A DNA stretch of 64,000 nt from Dryomyza anilis. Lineage: Eukaryota > Arthropoda > Insecta > Diptera > Dryomyzidae. A program made the position numbers and the translations under genes. The first letter of the stretch is position 1; each line of letters begins with the position of its first letter. The stretch covers positions 25,458,617-25,522,616 of the forward strand of contig OX638132.1 of the NCBI GenBank assembly GCA_951804985.1, given 5' to 3'. Below the pieces are notes generated by a model, which searched no databases, was not told the origin of the DNA, and saw only the letters and a list, made by a program, of their open reading frames with translations. Of this stretch, positions 35,990-46,249 are shown piece after piece.

Positions 35990-37850
35990 TTTTTGAAAAA
36001 TGGTTTTTCGACGCGTTGTTTTTGTCATTCAAACATTTTTTTAACAATATTTTTTTCCAAATTTTTCAAATATTGTTATGTCGAATATTGACAATGTTAA
36101 TTTCGATCATTGAGAGTTTTGGTCGTCCAAAATTTTGTTGACAAATTCTTTTTTTCATAATTTTTCGAACATTCTTGCTTTTGTTGAATATTTTTTTTTT
36201 AATTTCGAAAATTTATTTAACAATTTTTTTTTCGAAAATATTATGTTTACCAAAAATATTTTTTTTTGGAAAATTGTTATTTCGAACATTGCGTTGTTTT
36301 TGTCGCCAATATTTTTTCACAAACATTTTTATTTTCCAAAACTTGTTGTTATTGTCGAATATTTTTTTTATTCGAAAATGTTTTTTTTTTTGATAAAAAT
36401 ATTCGAAAATTTTCGAAAAAAAAATGTTGTCCGACAAAAATAACGTAATGGTCGAAGCGTTATTTTTGTCGTACAACATTTTTTTGTTCGAAATTTTTCG
36501 AACATTGTTGTTCCTATGGGATTACAGAAGCACCCAAGTGCGTTTTCGCATTTTAAATTTTTTATTCTTTTTTTTGTTTGGAAAATGGTTTTGTTGTTTT
36601 TGTCGTCGAAACATTTTTTAAATTTTTTTTCGAATATTTCAAATATTGTTGTTTTTGTCGATTTTTTTTTGACAATGGTGACTTCGACCAATGAGTGTTT
36701 TGGTCATCCAACATTTTTTTGATAAATTATTTTTTTAAAAATTTTCGAACATTGTTGTTTTTCCTGAATATTTTTTTTAATTTAGTAATTTCGAAAATTT
36801 ATTTAAAATTTTTTTTCGAAATTTTTTGTTTTTGTAGAATAAGATTTTTTGGAACATTTTTATTTCGAACATTGCGTTTTTTTGTCGCCAATATTTTTAC
36901 ATAAACATTTTTATTTTCCAAAATTGTTTTTATTGTCGAATTTTTTTTTTAAAGTTTTTTTTTCGAAAACAATGTACGAAAATTTTCAAAAAAATAAATG
37001 TATGACAAAAATAATGCAATGGTCGAAGCGTTATTTTTGTAGTACAACATTTTTTTTTCGAAAAGTTTCGAACATTGTTGTTCCAATGGAATTACAGAAG
37101 CACCCATGTTTTCGTATTTAAATTTTGTTAATATTTTCTTTTTGGAAAATGGTTCCGTTGTTTTTGTCTCCAAACATTTTTTTAACAAAATTTTTTTTTT
37201 TCGAAAATTTTCAAATATTGTTGTTTATGTCGATTTTTTTGTTGTTGAAAATGCTGATTCGACCATTGAGTGTTTTTGTCGTCCAACATTTTTTTGACAA
37301 ATTCTTTTTTTCAATATTTTTCAAACATTGTTGTTTTTGTTGAATATATATTTTTTTTAATGCGGTAATTTCGAAATTTATTTAACATTTTTTTTTGGTG
37401 AAAAATTTAGTTTTTCCTAATAACATTTTTTTGGAAAATTGTTATTTCGAACATTACGTTGTTTTTGTCGCCAATATTTTTTCACAAACATTGTTATTTT
37501 CCAAAAATTGTTGTTATTGTCGAATATTTTGTTCGAAAATGATTTTTTTCGAATATATTTTTTTTCGAAAATATTCGAAAATTTTCGACAAAAAAAATGT
37601 TTTTTTATTGTACAATTTTTTTTCCAAATATTTCGAACATTGTTGTTTTTGTCGAATAATATTTGGAAAATGTTGATATCGACCATTGCGTTATTTTTGT
37701 CGTCCAAAATTTGTTTGTACAATTTAATTTTTTCGAAAATTTCGAACATTTTTGTTTTTGTCGAATAAAATTTTTCAATGGAATATGTTGTTTACGAACA
37801 TTGCGTTATTTTTATCGCCCATTTTCAAAAACTTTAGAACGTTATTGTTT
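35990..37850. repeat. ~580-bp tandem array (about three units) of TTTTTCGAA-rich sequence
   Basis: The phrase GAAAATTGTTATTTCGAACATTGCGTTGTTTTTGTCGCC recurs in part near 36270, 36850 and 37430, giving a 580-bp period. A second marker, CGAACATTGTTGTTCC followed by ATTACAGAAGCACCCA, occurs near 36497 and 37068. Within each unit, shorter words (TCGAACATTGTTGTTTTTGTCGAAT) repeat. The field opens many overlapping Phe- or Lys-rich frames on both strands, none of which are genes. It ends near 37850 against a ~130-bp segment (ATATCTCTCGCTGTTCAACCG) that is an inverted relative of the tail of the 50.4-52.6-kb duplication. Confidence 0.75.
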
Positions 37851-39346
37851 TTATATCTCTCGCTGTTCAACCGAAATATTTCAAAAAGGTTTCTCTCAGA
37901 CCGAAACCGAAAATTTTCAAAAAATAATGATTTCTCAAACCAAAACTTTTTTTTGTTTTCTTTAATTTTTGGTTTCTCACTGATTTATTTAATAATTGTT
38001 TTTTGGTAAAAGTTATTCAGAAACCTCACAAAAGGTTAGCCTTTTTATTTCTAGACTGGTTTGTATTAAAATTATTCCATTTGCAAGTCATTTTTCTGAC
38101 TCTTTCTGGTATCAATCTGAATTAATATATTTTTTTTACCTAAAAATTAATTTTATCTTTATATTCCATTATTTTACTTAATCTTTTAAACAAATAATGA
38201 ATCTACGCAGTTTTTAAGTTCAAGCAACATATTTTCCACATTGTTTAATATTTCTGTTAGTTTCTTTCAAGTCACTCGATAACAACTTAGTCGACAGTTA
38301 CGCAAACATTTGACCAATGCCGCCACCTTTTCCCACAAAAACCCAGGTATTTGTCTCTAATTCACACTCGTTGTGGTTACTGTTGATTTTTAAAATTTAT
38401 TTATAAATTTAGAGCAGAAAAATGGACGCACGCGCCGCATTTCCTGTTGGCATGAATGAGAAACCCAGTCACGTTGTATTTAGTATTGTTGTTTATAGCT
38501 TCGGGTACCAAGAGTCTATCGGAGCAAACAAGAGTCAGTCAGTCGCGTGTGTTTGCCAAGCAAACAGAGGGGGCAATGAAAGCTTTTATTTGGCTAAAAG
38601 CGGCTAAATATGTGGCTAATGTTGGACAAATAATATTTTTTTAATTATTTACTTTATATTATTTTTTTTTTAATAATTTGATTTTTTTAATTATTTAAAA
38701 ATCTTCTAAACACCGAAAAAAAATTCTTCAATATGATGAATTTATTCATAAATATTATGAATTTTTTCACCAACAACCAGATTCATCATATTGATACCAC
38801 CGTTTATTAAATGACATATAATTGAATGCATTCATTATATATATGAACAAAATATTTAATACAATGAATTTGTTCACAATAATTTTCAAAAAAAAAAAAG
38901 TTTAAATAAAATATTTGGAAAAAAAAGTGTAAAAAAATTATTTAAAAAATAACAGTAAAAAATTAAAAAAAAATTATCCGAAAAAAAATTTTCGGACAAA
39001 AATTGTTCCGTTTAAATTACCCGGTAAAAGTGTGTCCGCATATTAAAAATGGTACTAAATAGAAATCAATTTGGGTAGTTTACAGATAATCCGATCACTC
39101 CCATTTTCAATATCAGCAGAAAATCTGTACCTAAAATCCTGAAATGAAACCCCGAGATTGCCATTGAAAATAATGTGCAGAAAAAAACTACTAAAATCTA
39201 AATTTACAGCCTTTAGCATATTTTAATTATTGTTCAATAGACCTTCATGATAAATGATTGTATAATGAAAGTATATCTTTTCTATTATTTTTCACAAAGC
39301 TGTATGTATAAAATTTACGTTTTTGTTACAAGGGAATCAATTATGG

Positions 39347-39377
39347 ACCTGCGATATCGTAGAGTGATATCGCAGGT
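39347..39377. other. Perfect 12-bp hairpin
   Basis: ACCTGCGATATC (39347-39358), a 7-base loop GTAGAGT, then GATATCGCAGGT (39366-39377). It is GC-richer than its surroundings and isolated from any repeat I can recognise. Function unknown. Confidence 0.8.
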
Positions 39378-39926
39378 TCACCACATTTGCGATTCTCATT
39401 GTACTGTGAAGCGATTACGACTGTCAAAATTTTCGAAAACAAAAACAAAGTTTACGCCAATAAAAATACTGTGCTAAATACAGATCTAGAATCTACCCCT
39501 TGTTATAGAAATTTCATTAATTCTATACTACTCCCAATATCTCGGAATTTATTTTCTAATTTCAAATGTCCCCGGATTTTCAAAATACTTCAGGATTGGA
39601 ACCCCTACTAAATATACAAGTATACCAATTTCTTATATTTATATTTAAATAGATCTATTTGTTTTCTTGTAATTATGATTTCAAGAGACATACTATCGGA
39701 TCGAGATGGACTACAATTTGTTCGAATTAATACAACGGTGATCAAAATTTATAAACTTTTCCATGACGGAAAATTATATTCTGTATGTTTTCACATGGAT
39801 AACCAAATATAATATATATATATTATGGGAGAGAATTCTGCACAAAATTAGACAAATATATGGGGGAGAATTCTTATCAAAATTAGAATTATATATATGA
39901 ACAATTGTGTTTTTTTCCCTTTTTTT

Positions 39927-40190
39927 TGGATTTTTTACAGAAAATGTAATGATGCCATTCGATTCACTGAATATCAAGGATTCATCGGTGAAATTTCTGT
40001 ATCTTTGGAAATTCTGTATCTCCTAAACCGAGCGTTTTTTCATTGTTACAGTTCAGAAATTTCACAAATGGGCTACACTAGAATTGGTTTATTAATTATA
40101 AAAAAATACTGGGATTTTTTACAGAAAATGTAATGATGCCATTCGATTCACTAAATATCAAGGATTCATAGGTGAAATTTCTGAATCTGT
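39927..40190. repeat. Direct repeat of ~75 bp, ~190 bp apart
   Basis: GATTTTTTACAGAAAATGTA and the following ATGATGCCATTCGATTCACT, then AATATCAAGGATTCAT(C/A)GGTGAAATTTCTG, occur at about 39929-40003 and 40114-40186 with very few differences. Confidence 0.85.
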
Positions 40191-40734
40191 ATAAATATAT
40201 TATATTTATTTATACTTTTAGTTTAGCGTATAAAAATTATGTTATTTGCGTTAAAAATTTTAAAACATAATTTAATGATTACTATTATATATGCGCTATT
40301 ATTTTTTTAATAACTTCAAATTAATATTTATTCTACTAAACGTCATAATTAAATGTGAATTTTGAAAATGCATAAAATGCAAATTTTCAAACAAACGCCA
40401 TTCGTTGCGCATCGTCTTTGTCGACAGGCGTCCATTAATTATCACAGCGTCAGTTTGGCTCAAACAATGCATGGTTGGCATTTGCATTTGCATTGGTAGC
40501 AGGCATTGAGCACTTAACTGAAATTCTAATAAATTATTTAGCGCCGTGTGCCGCCGCATGCGGTTCGTAACTCAGAAATCAGGCAAAGTGACGGCGGGAC
40601 GTCGCATAAATTGCAACATGCGGTGATGTTTTAACAATAAATATTAAATATTGCAAAGATTTAAAACTTCTAATAATGTTATTAAAAAATAAAGAGAAAA
40701 CAGCAAATAAAAAAAATGTAAATTAAAATAATTT

Positions 40735-41440
40735 AAAATCAGTTTAGTTTGCCCCCGAAAACAATCACATTTTTACTATATCCAAGAAAAGAAGCATACA
40801 ATAATGTCTGCCACGAAACAAAGCACATTCATATTTTCTACATGAAATATAATAATAATTTTAGACAAGAAAAGAAATATTTTTAAATATACAATAAAAT
40901 GCACATGTTTAAAAAGCACTTCATTATTTTTTCCATGAATTGAAACATTGTTTAATTTTTGTCCAAGAAAAAAAGCACGTTTATATTTAACTACGAGAAA
41001 TTGCACATTTATCGTTTCGCCAAGAACAAAAGCATGTCAGCAACAATGAGAAATCCACAAATTTGTCAAACCACAGTCCATTATTAACATTATTAACTCA
41101 CAAAACAACTTATTGGGATATCTGTATTGAATGCTTATGCTCCTGGATAAATTAAAAATGTGTTTTTGTTCGTAGAGAAAATGTAAATGTGTTTCTATTC
41201 GTAAAAAGGATAAAGTTATACTTTGTGGGTTAATGAAAATGAGATTCTTTTCATGACTATTTAGTCATTGACAAAATTTATTGATATCGTAGCTAAGTTT
41301 AGACGAATTATGATTCATTTCAATGAAAAAATAAAAATGTGCTTCGTTTCGTGGCTGACATTATTATAAGCTTCTTTTCTTGGATATAATAAAAATGTGC
41401 TTGTTTTCGGATGCAAACTGAACTTGATTTAATATTATAT
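40735..41440. mobile_element. Fold-back element with ~95-bp inverted arms
   Basis: The left arm (about 40745-40835) and right arm (about 41335-41430) are inverted copies sharing CCGAAAACAA-CACATTTTTA, TATATCCAAGAAAAGAAGC, TAATGTC-GCCACGAAAC and AAGCACATT. Between them, shorter relatives of the same words (CCAAGAAAAAAAGCACG, TTTCGCCAAGAACAAAAGC) continue the pattern toward the centre. This is the layout of Foldback-type elements or long-arm MITEs. No coding sequence. Confidence 0.75.
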
Positions 41441-41589
41441 TATATTGTTTTAATATAACATTTTTTAAATGTGCTGTTTTTCATAAACAAATCGAAACGT
41501 GTATTTTTTTGTAAGAGGCAGAAATGAATTGCTTAAGGATGAGTTGTTTTGGAAAGAATTGTGACGAAAGGTGATAAATCAGAACCGGA

Positions 41590-41760
41590 TTATCACTAAA
41601 GATTCAAAACATCTCTAAAAAATTTCACTAAAATTTATAATTTTCACTAAACATTAAAAATTTCTCTAAAAATTCAATTTTCCACTAAAAATTAAAATTT
41701 TCACAAAAAATTCATATTTTCTCTAAAAAATTTATATTTTCACAAAAAATAAATATTTTT
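41590..41760. repeat. AAAATTTTCACTAAAAATT 19-bp repeat, left block
   Basis: Degenerate TTCACTAAAAATTAAAATT units form the left border of the 15-bp array. The same unit continues at 42500-42770. Confidence 0.7.
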
Positions 41761-41969
41761 AGTGTACAACCTAAACTTTCAATACGATATAACTCGGCAC
41801 TTTCACCAGCTACGAACATGACACAAAAAACAAAAATACAAAAAAAAAAGAAAAGCAAAAACACAAAAGCAAAAGCACAAAACAAAAGTAAAAATGCAAA
41901 AATACAAAAACAAAAGCAATAACATAAATCTAAAATCCAAACTAAAGGGAAAAACAAAAAAAGGAAAGA

Positions 41970-42490
41970 TAAAGAAAATCAAACGCACCACACTAAAACT
42001 CACCACAATTAAATTCACCACAATAAAATTCACCACTTTAAAACTCACCACACAAAAACTCACTACACTAAAATTTACCACTCTCAAACTCACCACACTA
42101 GAACTCACCACACGAAAATTCTCCACACTGAAATTAACTACACTAAAACTCACCACACTAAAACTCACCACACGGAAATTCACTGCACTAAAAATTACCA
42201 CAAAAAAAATTACTACATAAAAATTCACCACAATAAAATTCACCACATTAAAACTCACCACACAAAAACTCACTACACTAAAACTCACCACACTAAAATT
42301 CACCACTCTCAAACTCACCACACTAAAACTCACCACACTAAAATACACCACACTAAAACTCACCACACGGAAAATCACTGCACTAAAACTTACCATAAAA
42401 AAAACTTACTACATAAAAATTCACCACAATAAAACTCACAACAATAAAATTCACCATACTAAAACTCACCACACTAAAAATTCACCACAC
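41970..42490 (-). repeat. 15-bp minisatellite (CACCACACTAAAACT)n
   Basis: About 34 units of CACCACACTAAAACT and variants are present. On the minus strand this reads AGTTTTAGTGTGGTG, the same unit as at 63145-63390 and 463-529. Since 15 is divisible by three, a 197-codon minus-strand frame (41803-42396) is kept open and reads as a pentapeptide repeat (Val-Val-Ser-Phe-Ser). A plus-strand frame reads Leu-Thr-Thr-Leu-Lys. I treat both as artefacts of the repeat. Confidence 0.95.
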
Positions 42491-42499
42491 CTAATTAAA

Positions 42500-42775
42500 A
42501 TTCAAAATTTTAAATTTTCAGTAAATATTCAAATATTCAGTAAAAAAACTAACTAAAATTATGAATTTTCACTAAAAATTAAAATTTTCACTAAAAATTA
42601 AAATTTTCACTAAAAATTAAAATTTTCACTAAAAATTAAAATTTTCACTAAAAATTCCAATTGTCATAGAAAATTCAGATTTTCACTAAAAATTAATATA
42701 TTCACTGAAATTTCAAATTTAAATAAAAATTTCACTAAAAATTCAAATTTTCATTAAAAATTAAAAATCCGAACA
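42500..42775. repeat. 19-bp repeat (AAATTTTCACTAAAAATTA)n
   Basis: Four or more perfect 19-bp units (42545-42650) are flanked by degenerate ones. A relative in inverse orientation fills 43440-44960. Confidence 0.9.
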
Positions 42776-43439
42776 ATTGTTATTTCCCGAGACATTTTTT
42801 CCAATATTTTTCTTCCCCGAAGATGAGTTTTTCGGATATCCTTTTTTTCTCGAGGATGAATTATCTTGGAAAGAATTGTGTCAGACTCAAGTCCGCCTTG
42901 ATTAAAGCATCATCTATCTCAACATTACCGTCTGGCACTTTGACCACGATTAAAGTTTTGAGTTTTAGTTTGACTGCATAGAACTTTGTATCGATTTTTC
43001 TGCATTTCAATTGTAGCAGCGCATTTCAATTTCAAATCAATTTTAATTCCATTTCAATGGCTACTCAGCGCTGACTGTCGTTGAGGGTCGCTCGCTGTTT
43101 GCATAATTTAATCAGACGGACACACGGTTGTACAGCTTTGTTGTAAATCATTTTTGTAAATGGCAAAAATGACAGTTTGAGTCAATGTATCGCATAAGCA
43201 GCTTGGTTCAAACGGTTTTAGCCTTTGGCTGCATGATTGACTGGCTGCCAACTTTTAATGAGGCTGCAAATAAACAAAAAATGCAACAAAAGCCAAATGC
43301 ACGCAGCTGACAGGATATAACAAATATTTATTCTGCATTTTAATTGTTTTTTATAGATACTTAATTAATAAATTTACGTTTGTTTAAATTTTGTATTTGT
43401 TACAAATTTGAAAATTTTGCATCAATTGTAAAATTTTTA

Positions 43440-44960
43440 GTTTTAGTTGTCAAAATTGGAATTTCAATTTTTTTTAGTGAAATTCGGTTTTTAGTAAATA
43501 TTTTAATTTTTAGAGGATAACTGAAATTTTGAGTGAAATTTGAATTGTTAGTGAAAATTAAAATTTTGAGTGAGAATTCGAATTTATTGTGAGCATTCGA
43601 TTTTTAGTGAACATTTCTATTATTAATGTAAATTTTATTAAAAATATAAATTTTATCTGAAAATTTGAATTTTTAATGAGAATCCGAATTATTAGTGAAC
43701 ATTTCTATTTTTAATGAACATTTAAATTTGATTGAAAATTTCAATTTTTGAAAATATGGTTTCACCGAAAATTTGATTTTATTGAAAATTTAAATTTTGA
43801 ATTTTTAGTGAACATTTGTATTTTTAGGGAACATTTGAATTTTTAATGAATATTTCAATTTGATTGAGAACTTCAATTTTTGTAATTTTGATTTCACAGA
43901 AAATTTGATTAATTGAATATTTAAATTTTAACTGAAAAGTTGAATTTTGAGTGAACATTTTAATTTGTATGGAACATTTGAATTTTTAATGAATATTTGA
44001 TTGAAAACTTCAATTTTTGAAAATGTGATTTCACAGAAAATTTGATAAATTGAATATTTAAATTTTAACTGAAAATTTGAATTTTTAGTGAACATTTGAA
44101 TTTTTAGGGAACATTTGAAATTTTAGTGAAAATTTGAATTTTTAATGAACTTTTAGTGAAAATTTAAAATCAAATTTTTTAGTTTAAGTTTGATTTTTTA
44201 TTGAAAATTTTAGTTTTTTAATGAAAATTGAGTTTTTAGTGAAAGTTTGACGTTTAAGTGAACTCAATTTTTTGTGAATGTTTGAAATTTTAGTGAATGT
44301 TTGATATTTTTGTGAACATTTTAATATTTGGTTAAAATTAGAATTTTTTTTAGTGAAAATTGGAATTTTTTGTGAAAATTGGAATTTTTTGTGAAAATTT
44401 GAATTTTTAGCAGTGACTAAACCTTTTGGAATATCGTGTCGAGTACTATTTCCCATATTTATACAGATTCCGATTCAACACTTTGTTTTTAATAAGGGTT
44501 CCGATTCCGGTTTCACAAATCGAAACAGTTCTGGTTGCGGTCTCTGATATAGACTCTTTGAAATACCGGTTGGAGTTCCGGTTCCAAGATTTTTAATATA
44601 ACGGTTTCGATTCCGGTTCTAATTTTTTAGTGTAAATTTGAATTTTTAGTGAAAATTTTAGTTTATAGTGAAAATTGAGTTTTTAGTGAAAAATTTGATT
44701 TTTAATGAAAAATTAAATTTTTAATAAAAATTTGAAATCAAATTTTTTAGTGTAAATTTGAATTTTTATGCAATCAAAAATATTATATGGGTTTCGATTC
44801 CGGTTCCACTCATTAATAACGGTGCCGATTCCAGTCCCTGATTTTAAGTAAATATTTGAATTTTTATGAAAATTTAAATTTTTAGTGAAAAATTCAATTT
44901 TTTGTGAAATTTTTAGTGAGAATTAAAATTTTTATTTTGCAGTGAAAAATTTAAGTTTTA
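43440..44960. repeat. Degenerate TTTTTAGTGAAAATTTGAA field (~1.5 kb), inverse of the 42.5-kb repeat
   Basis: Words TTTTTAGTGAAAATTTGAA, TTTTTAGTGAACATTTGAA and TTTGATTGAAAATTTCAA recur throughout. They are the reverse complement of the unit at 42500-42775, so the two fields face each other across about 0.67 kb of non-repetitive sequence. Two short GGTTTCGATTCCGGTTCC patches (44460-44610 and 44780-44840) interrupt it. Confidence 0.75.
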
Positions 44961-45289
44961 AACGAAAAATAAAAATTAATGAAAATTTGAAATAAAGTAA
45001 TTAATTTATGAAAATTAGAAATTTAGTTTAATTTTTTTGTGTTTTTCGTTTATGTCGACCTTAATTGATTAATAAAAAATAATTTGTCGAATTTTAGTTC
45101 TATCGATTTTAGAAAAAATGGAATTTACATAAATTATATATTTAAATCTTAGTCGCTTAGTTGATTTTTATTATATCCAAAAATTTAACCACAATTATAT
45201 AAATTATTTTGTTAAATTTTAATTTATATATTCTTTTAATTTAATTTATTTTAATTATTAAATATGTTTGTTTTTATGTCTATTTTCAG

Positions 45290-45351
45290 TTTTCAAAAGA
45301 CATGACATTTCCCCACATCACGTACCGACACCCAACATCGGTTTTTCAAAG
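45290..45351 (+). CDS. dysf: dysfusion, linker micro-exon between bHLH and PAS-A
   Basis: The exon is 62 bases, bounded by TATTTTCAG and GTGAGTT. The first two bases complete the Val codon begun in the bHLH exon and the remaining 60 bases are 20 codons, ending exactly in phase 0. The product is VFKRHDISPHHVPTPNIGFS followed by K. It joins the end of helix 2 to the first PAS-A residues. The segment is His/Pro-rich and ends NIGFSK directly before ALSGFL, as I recall for insect Dysfusion. Being 25 kb from the previous exon and 13 kb from the next, it depends on accurate long-range exon definition. Confidence 0.92.
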
Positions 45352-46249
45352 GTGAGTTTTTTTAGCATAATCACTATTTGAAATGTAATTGTGTTGAAGA
45401 TTTACCGCCCCCCTCCGGAATCACAGTGGTCTTTAAAACCCTGACACAGTAAATAATCACTTGAGCGAAAAATAGCACAAAATATTGCGTAGCTGTGCTG
45501 TCTTCCTGCCAGCAAATTGTGGGAACCAACCGGCCAACATTTTCCAAAAAAAAAAATATATAGAAATAAAACATAAAAATAATAATAAAAACTAAAAACG
45601 CGCAGATGTGCGCGCATGTAACGCAGCTGATTTAAAGTGGTTTAAGCGCGCGCATCGTTGCCAGATTATTGCGGCTGATGCCCTGTTGCATTTGCTGAAA
45701 TGTGATACGAGCAGCAGTGGCTCCCAACAAATGTTCAAATTGAAAAAATATATATTCCCGTTACTAATAAAAGTCGATTGAAAATAACGCTAGTAAAATT
45801 TGACCTTAGACCATTATTGGAAAATGATCATTGTATTGTTGCCTGATCATAACCTGACTCGTTAAATAATCAACATTATTGGACCATATATACCCTAATT
45901 TGTTAAATTTCGACTATGGATTAAATACGAAAATACATTATTTTAGTATTTTTATCAAGAGTATTATTTTTTGATTTGAGTATTATTTTTGGATTAATTT
46001 TTTTGACTTTTTACGGCCGACCTTGTCTGTAATTGGACGTTTAAAATCTTGGAAATTGGAATATATTTTTAAAATTGCAAGTTTTTTAAATCCCCGTTGA
46101 AGAAATAAACCTCGCAAATCAATTCTTGTTTTCGAGGTTTATTTTGTTTATATCGAAGAACTGCCAATCGATTCGATATCGCTTCCAGTTTGTTTCGAGA
46201 TGTCAGGGTATTCAGTACATCTCGGTTACGATTCTCTTATCTTTTTTAT

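Larger units (their letters stand above)
20179..45289 (+). other. dysf: dysf intron between bHLH and linker exons (25,111 bp)
   Basis: The intron begins GTAAGTG and ends TATTTTCAG. The two exons it separates join in phase (codon split G|TT, Val). Its named repeats and transposons are listed separately. I see only AT-rich, repeat-poor, apparently non-coding sequence in about 20640-21320, 21375-22230, 24260-25380, 26210-26440, 26540-27490, 30190-31000, 33200-33640, 35400-35980, 38000-39340 and 45000-45289. Some higher-GC, non-repetitive islands (31030-31670, 38280-38620, 42890-43330) could be enhancers, but nothing in the sequence alone proves that. The region 26830-27480 has many ACATAAT/ATTATGT words and may be an unrecognised element. 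Confidence 0.9.

Noticed and set aside
36135..37768. Cluster of 60-110-codon Phe- or Lys-rich frames on both strands
   Set aside because: All follow the 580-bp TTTTTCGAA-rich repeat and mirror each other on opposite strands.
41803..42396. A 197-codon minus-strand open frame encoding a pentapeptide repeat
   Set aside because: It exists because the 15-bp minisatellite unit is a multiple of three; the same unit at 63145-63390 gives the same artefact.
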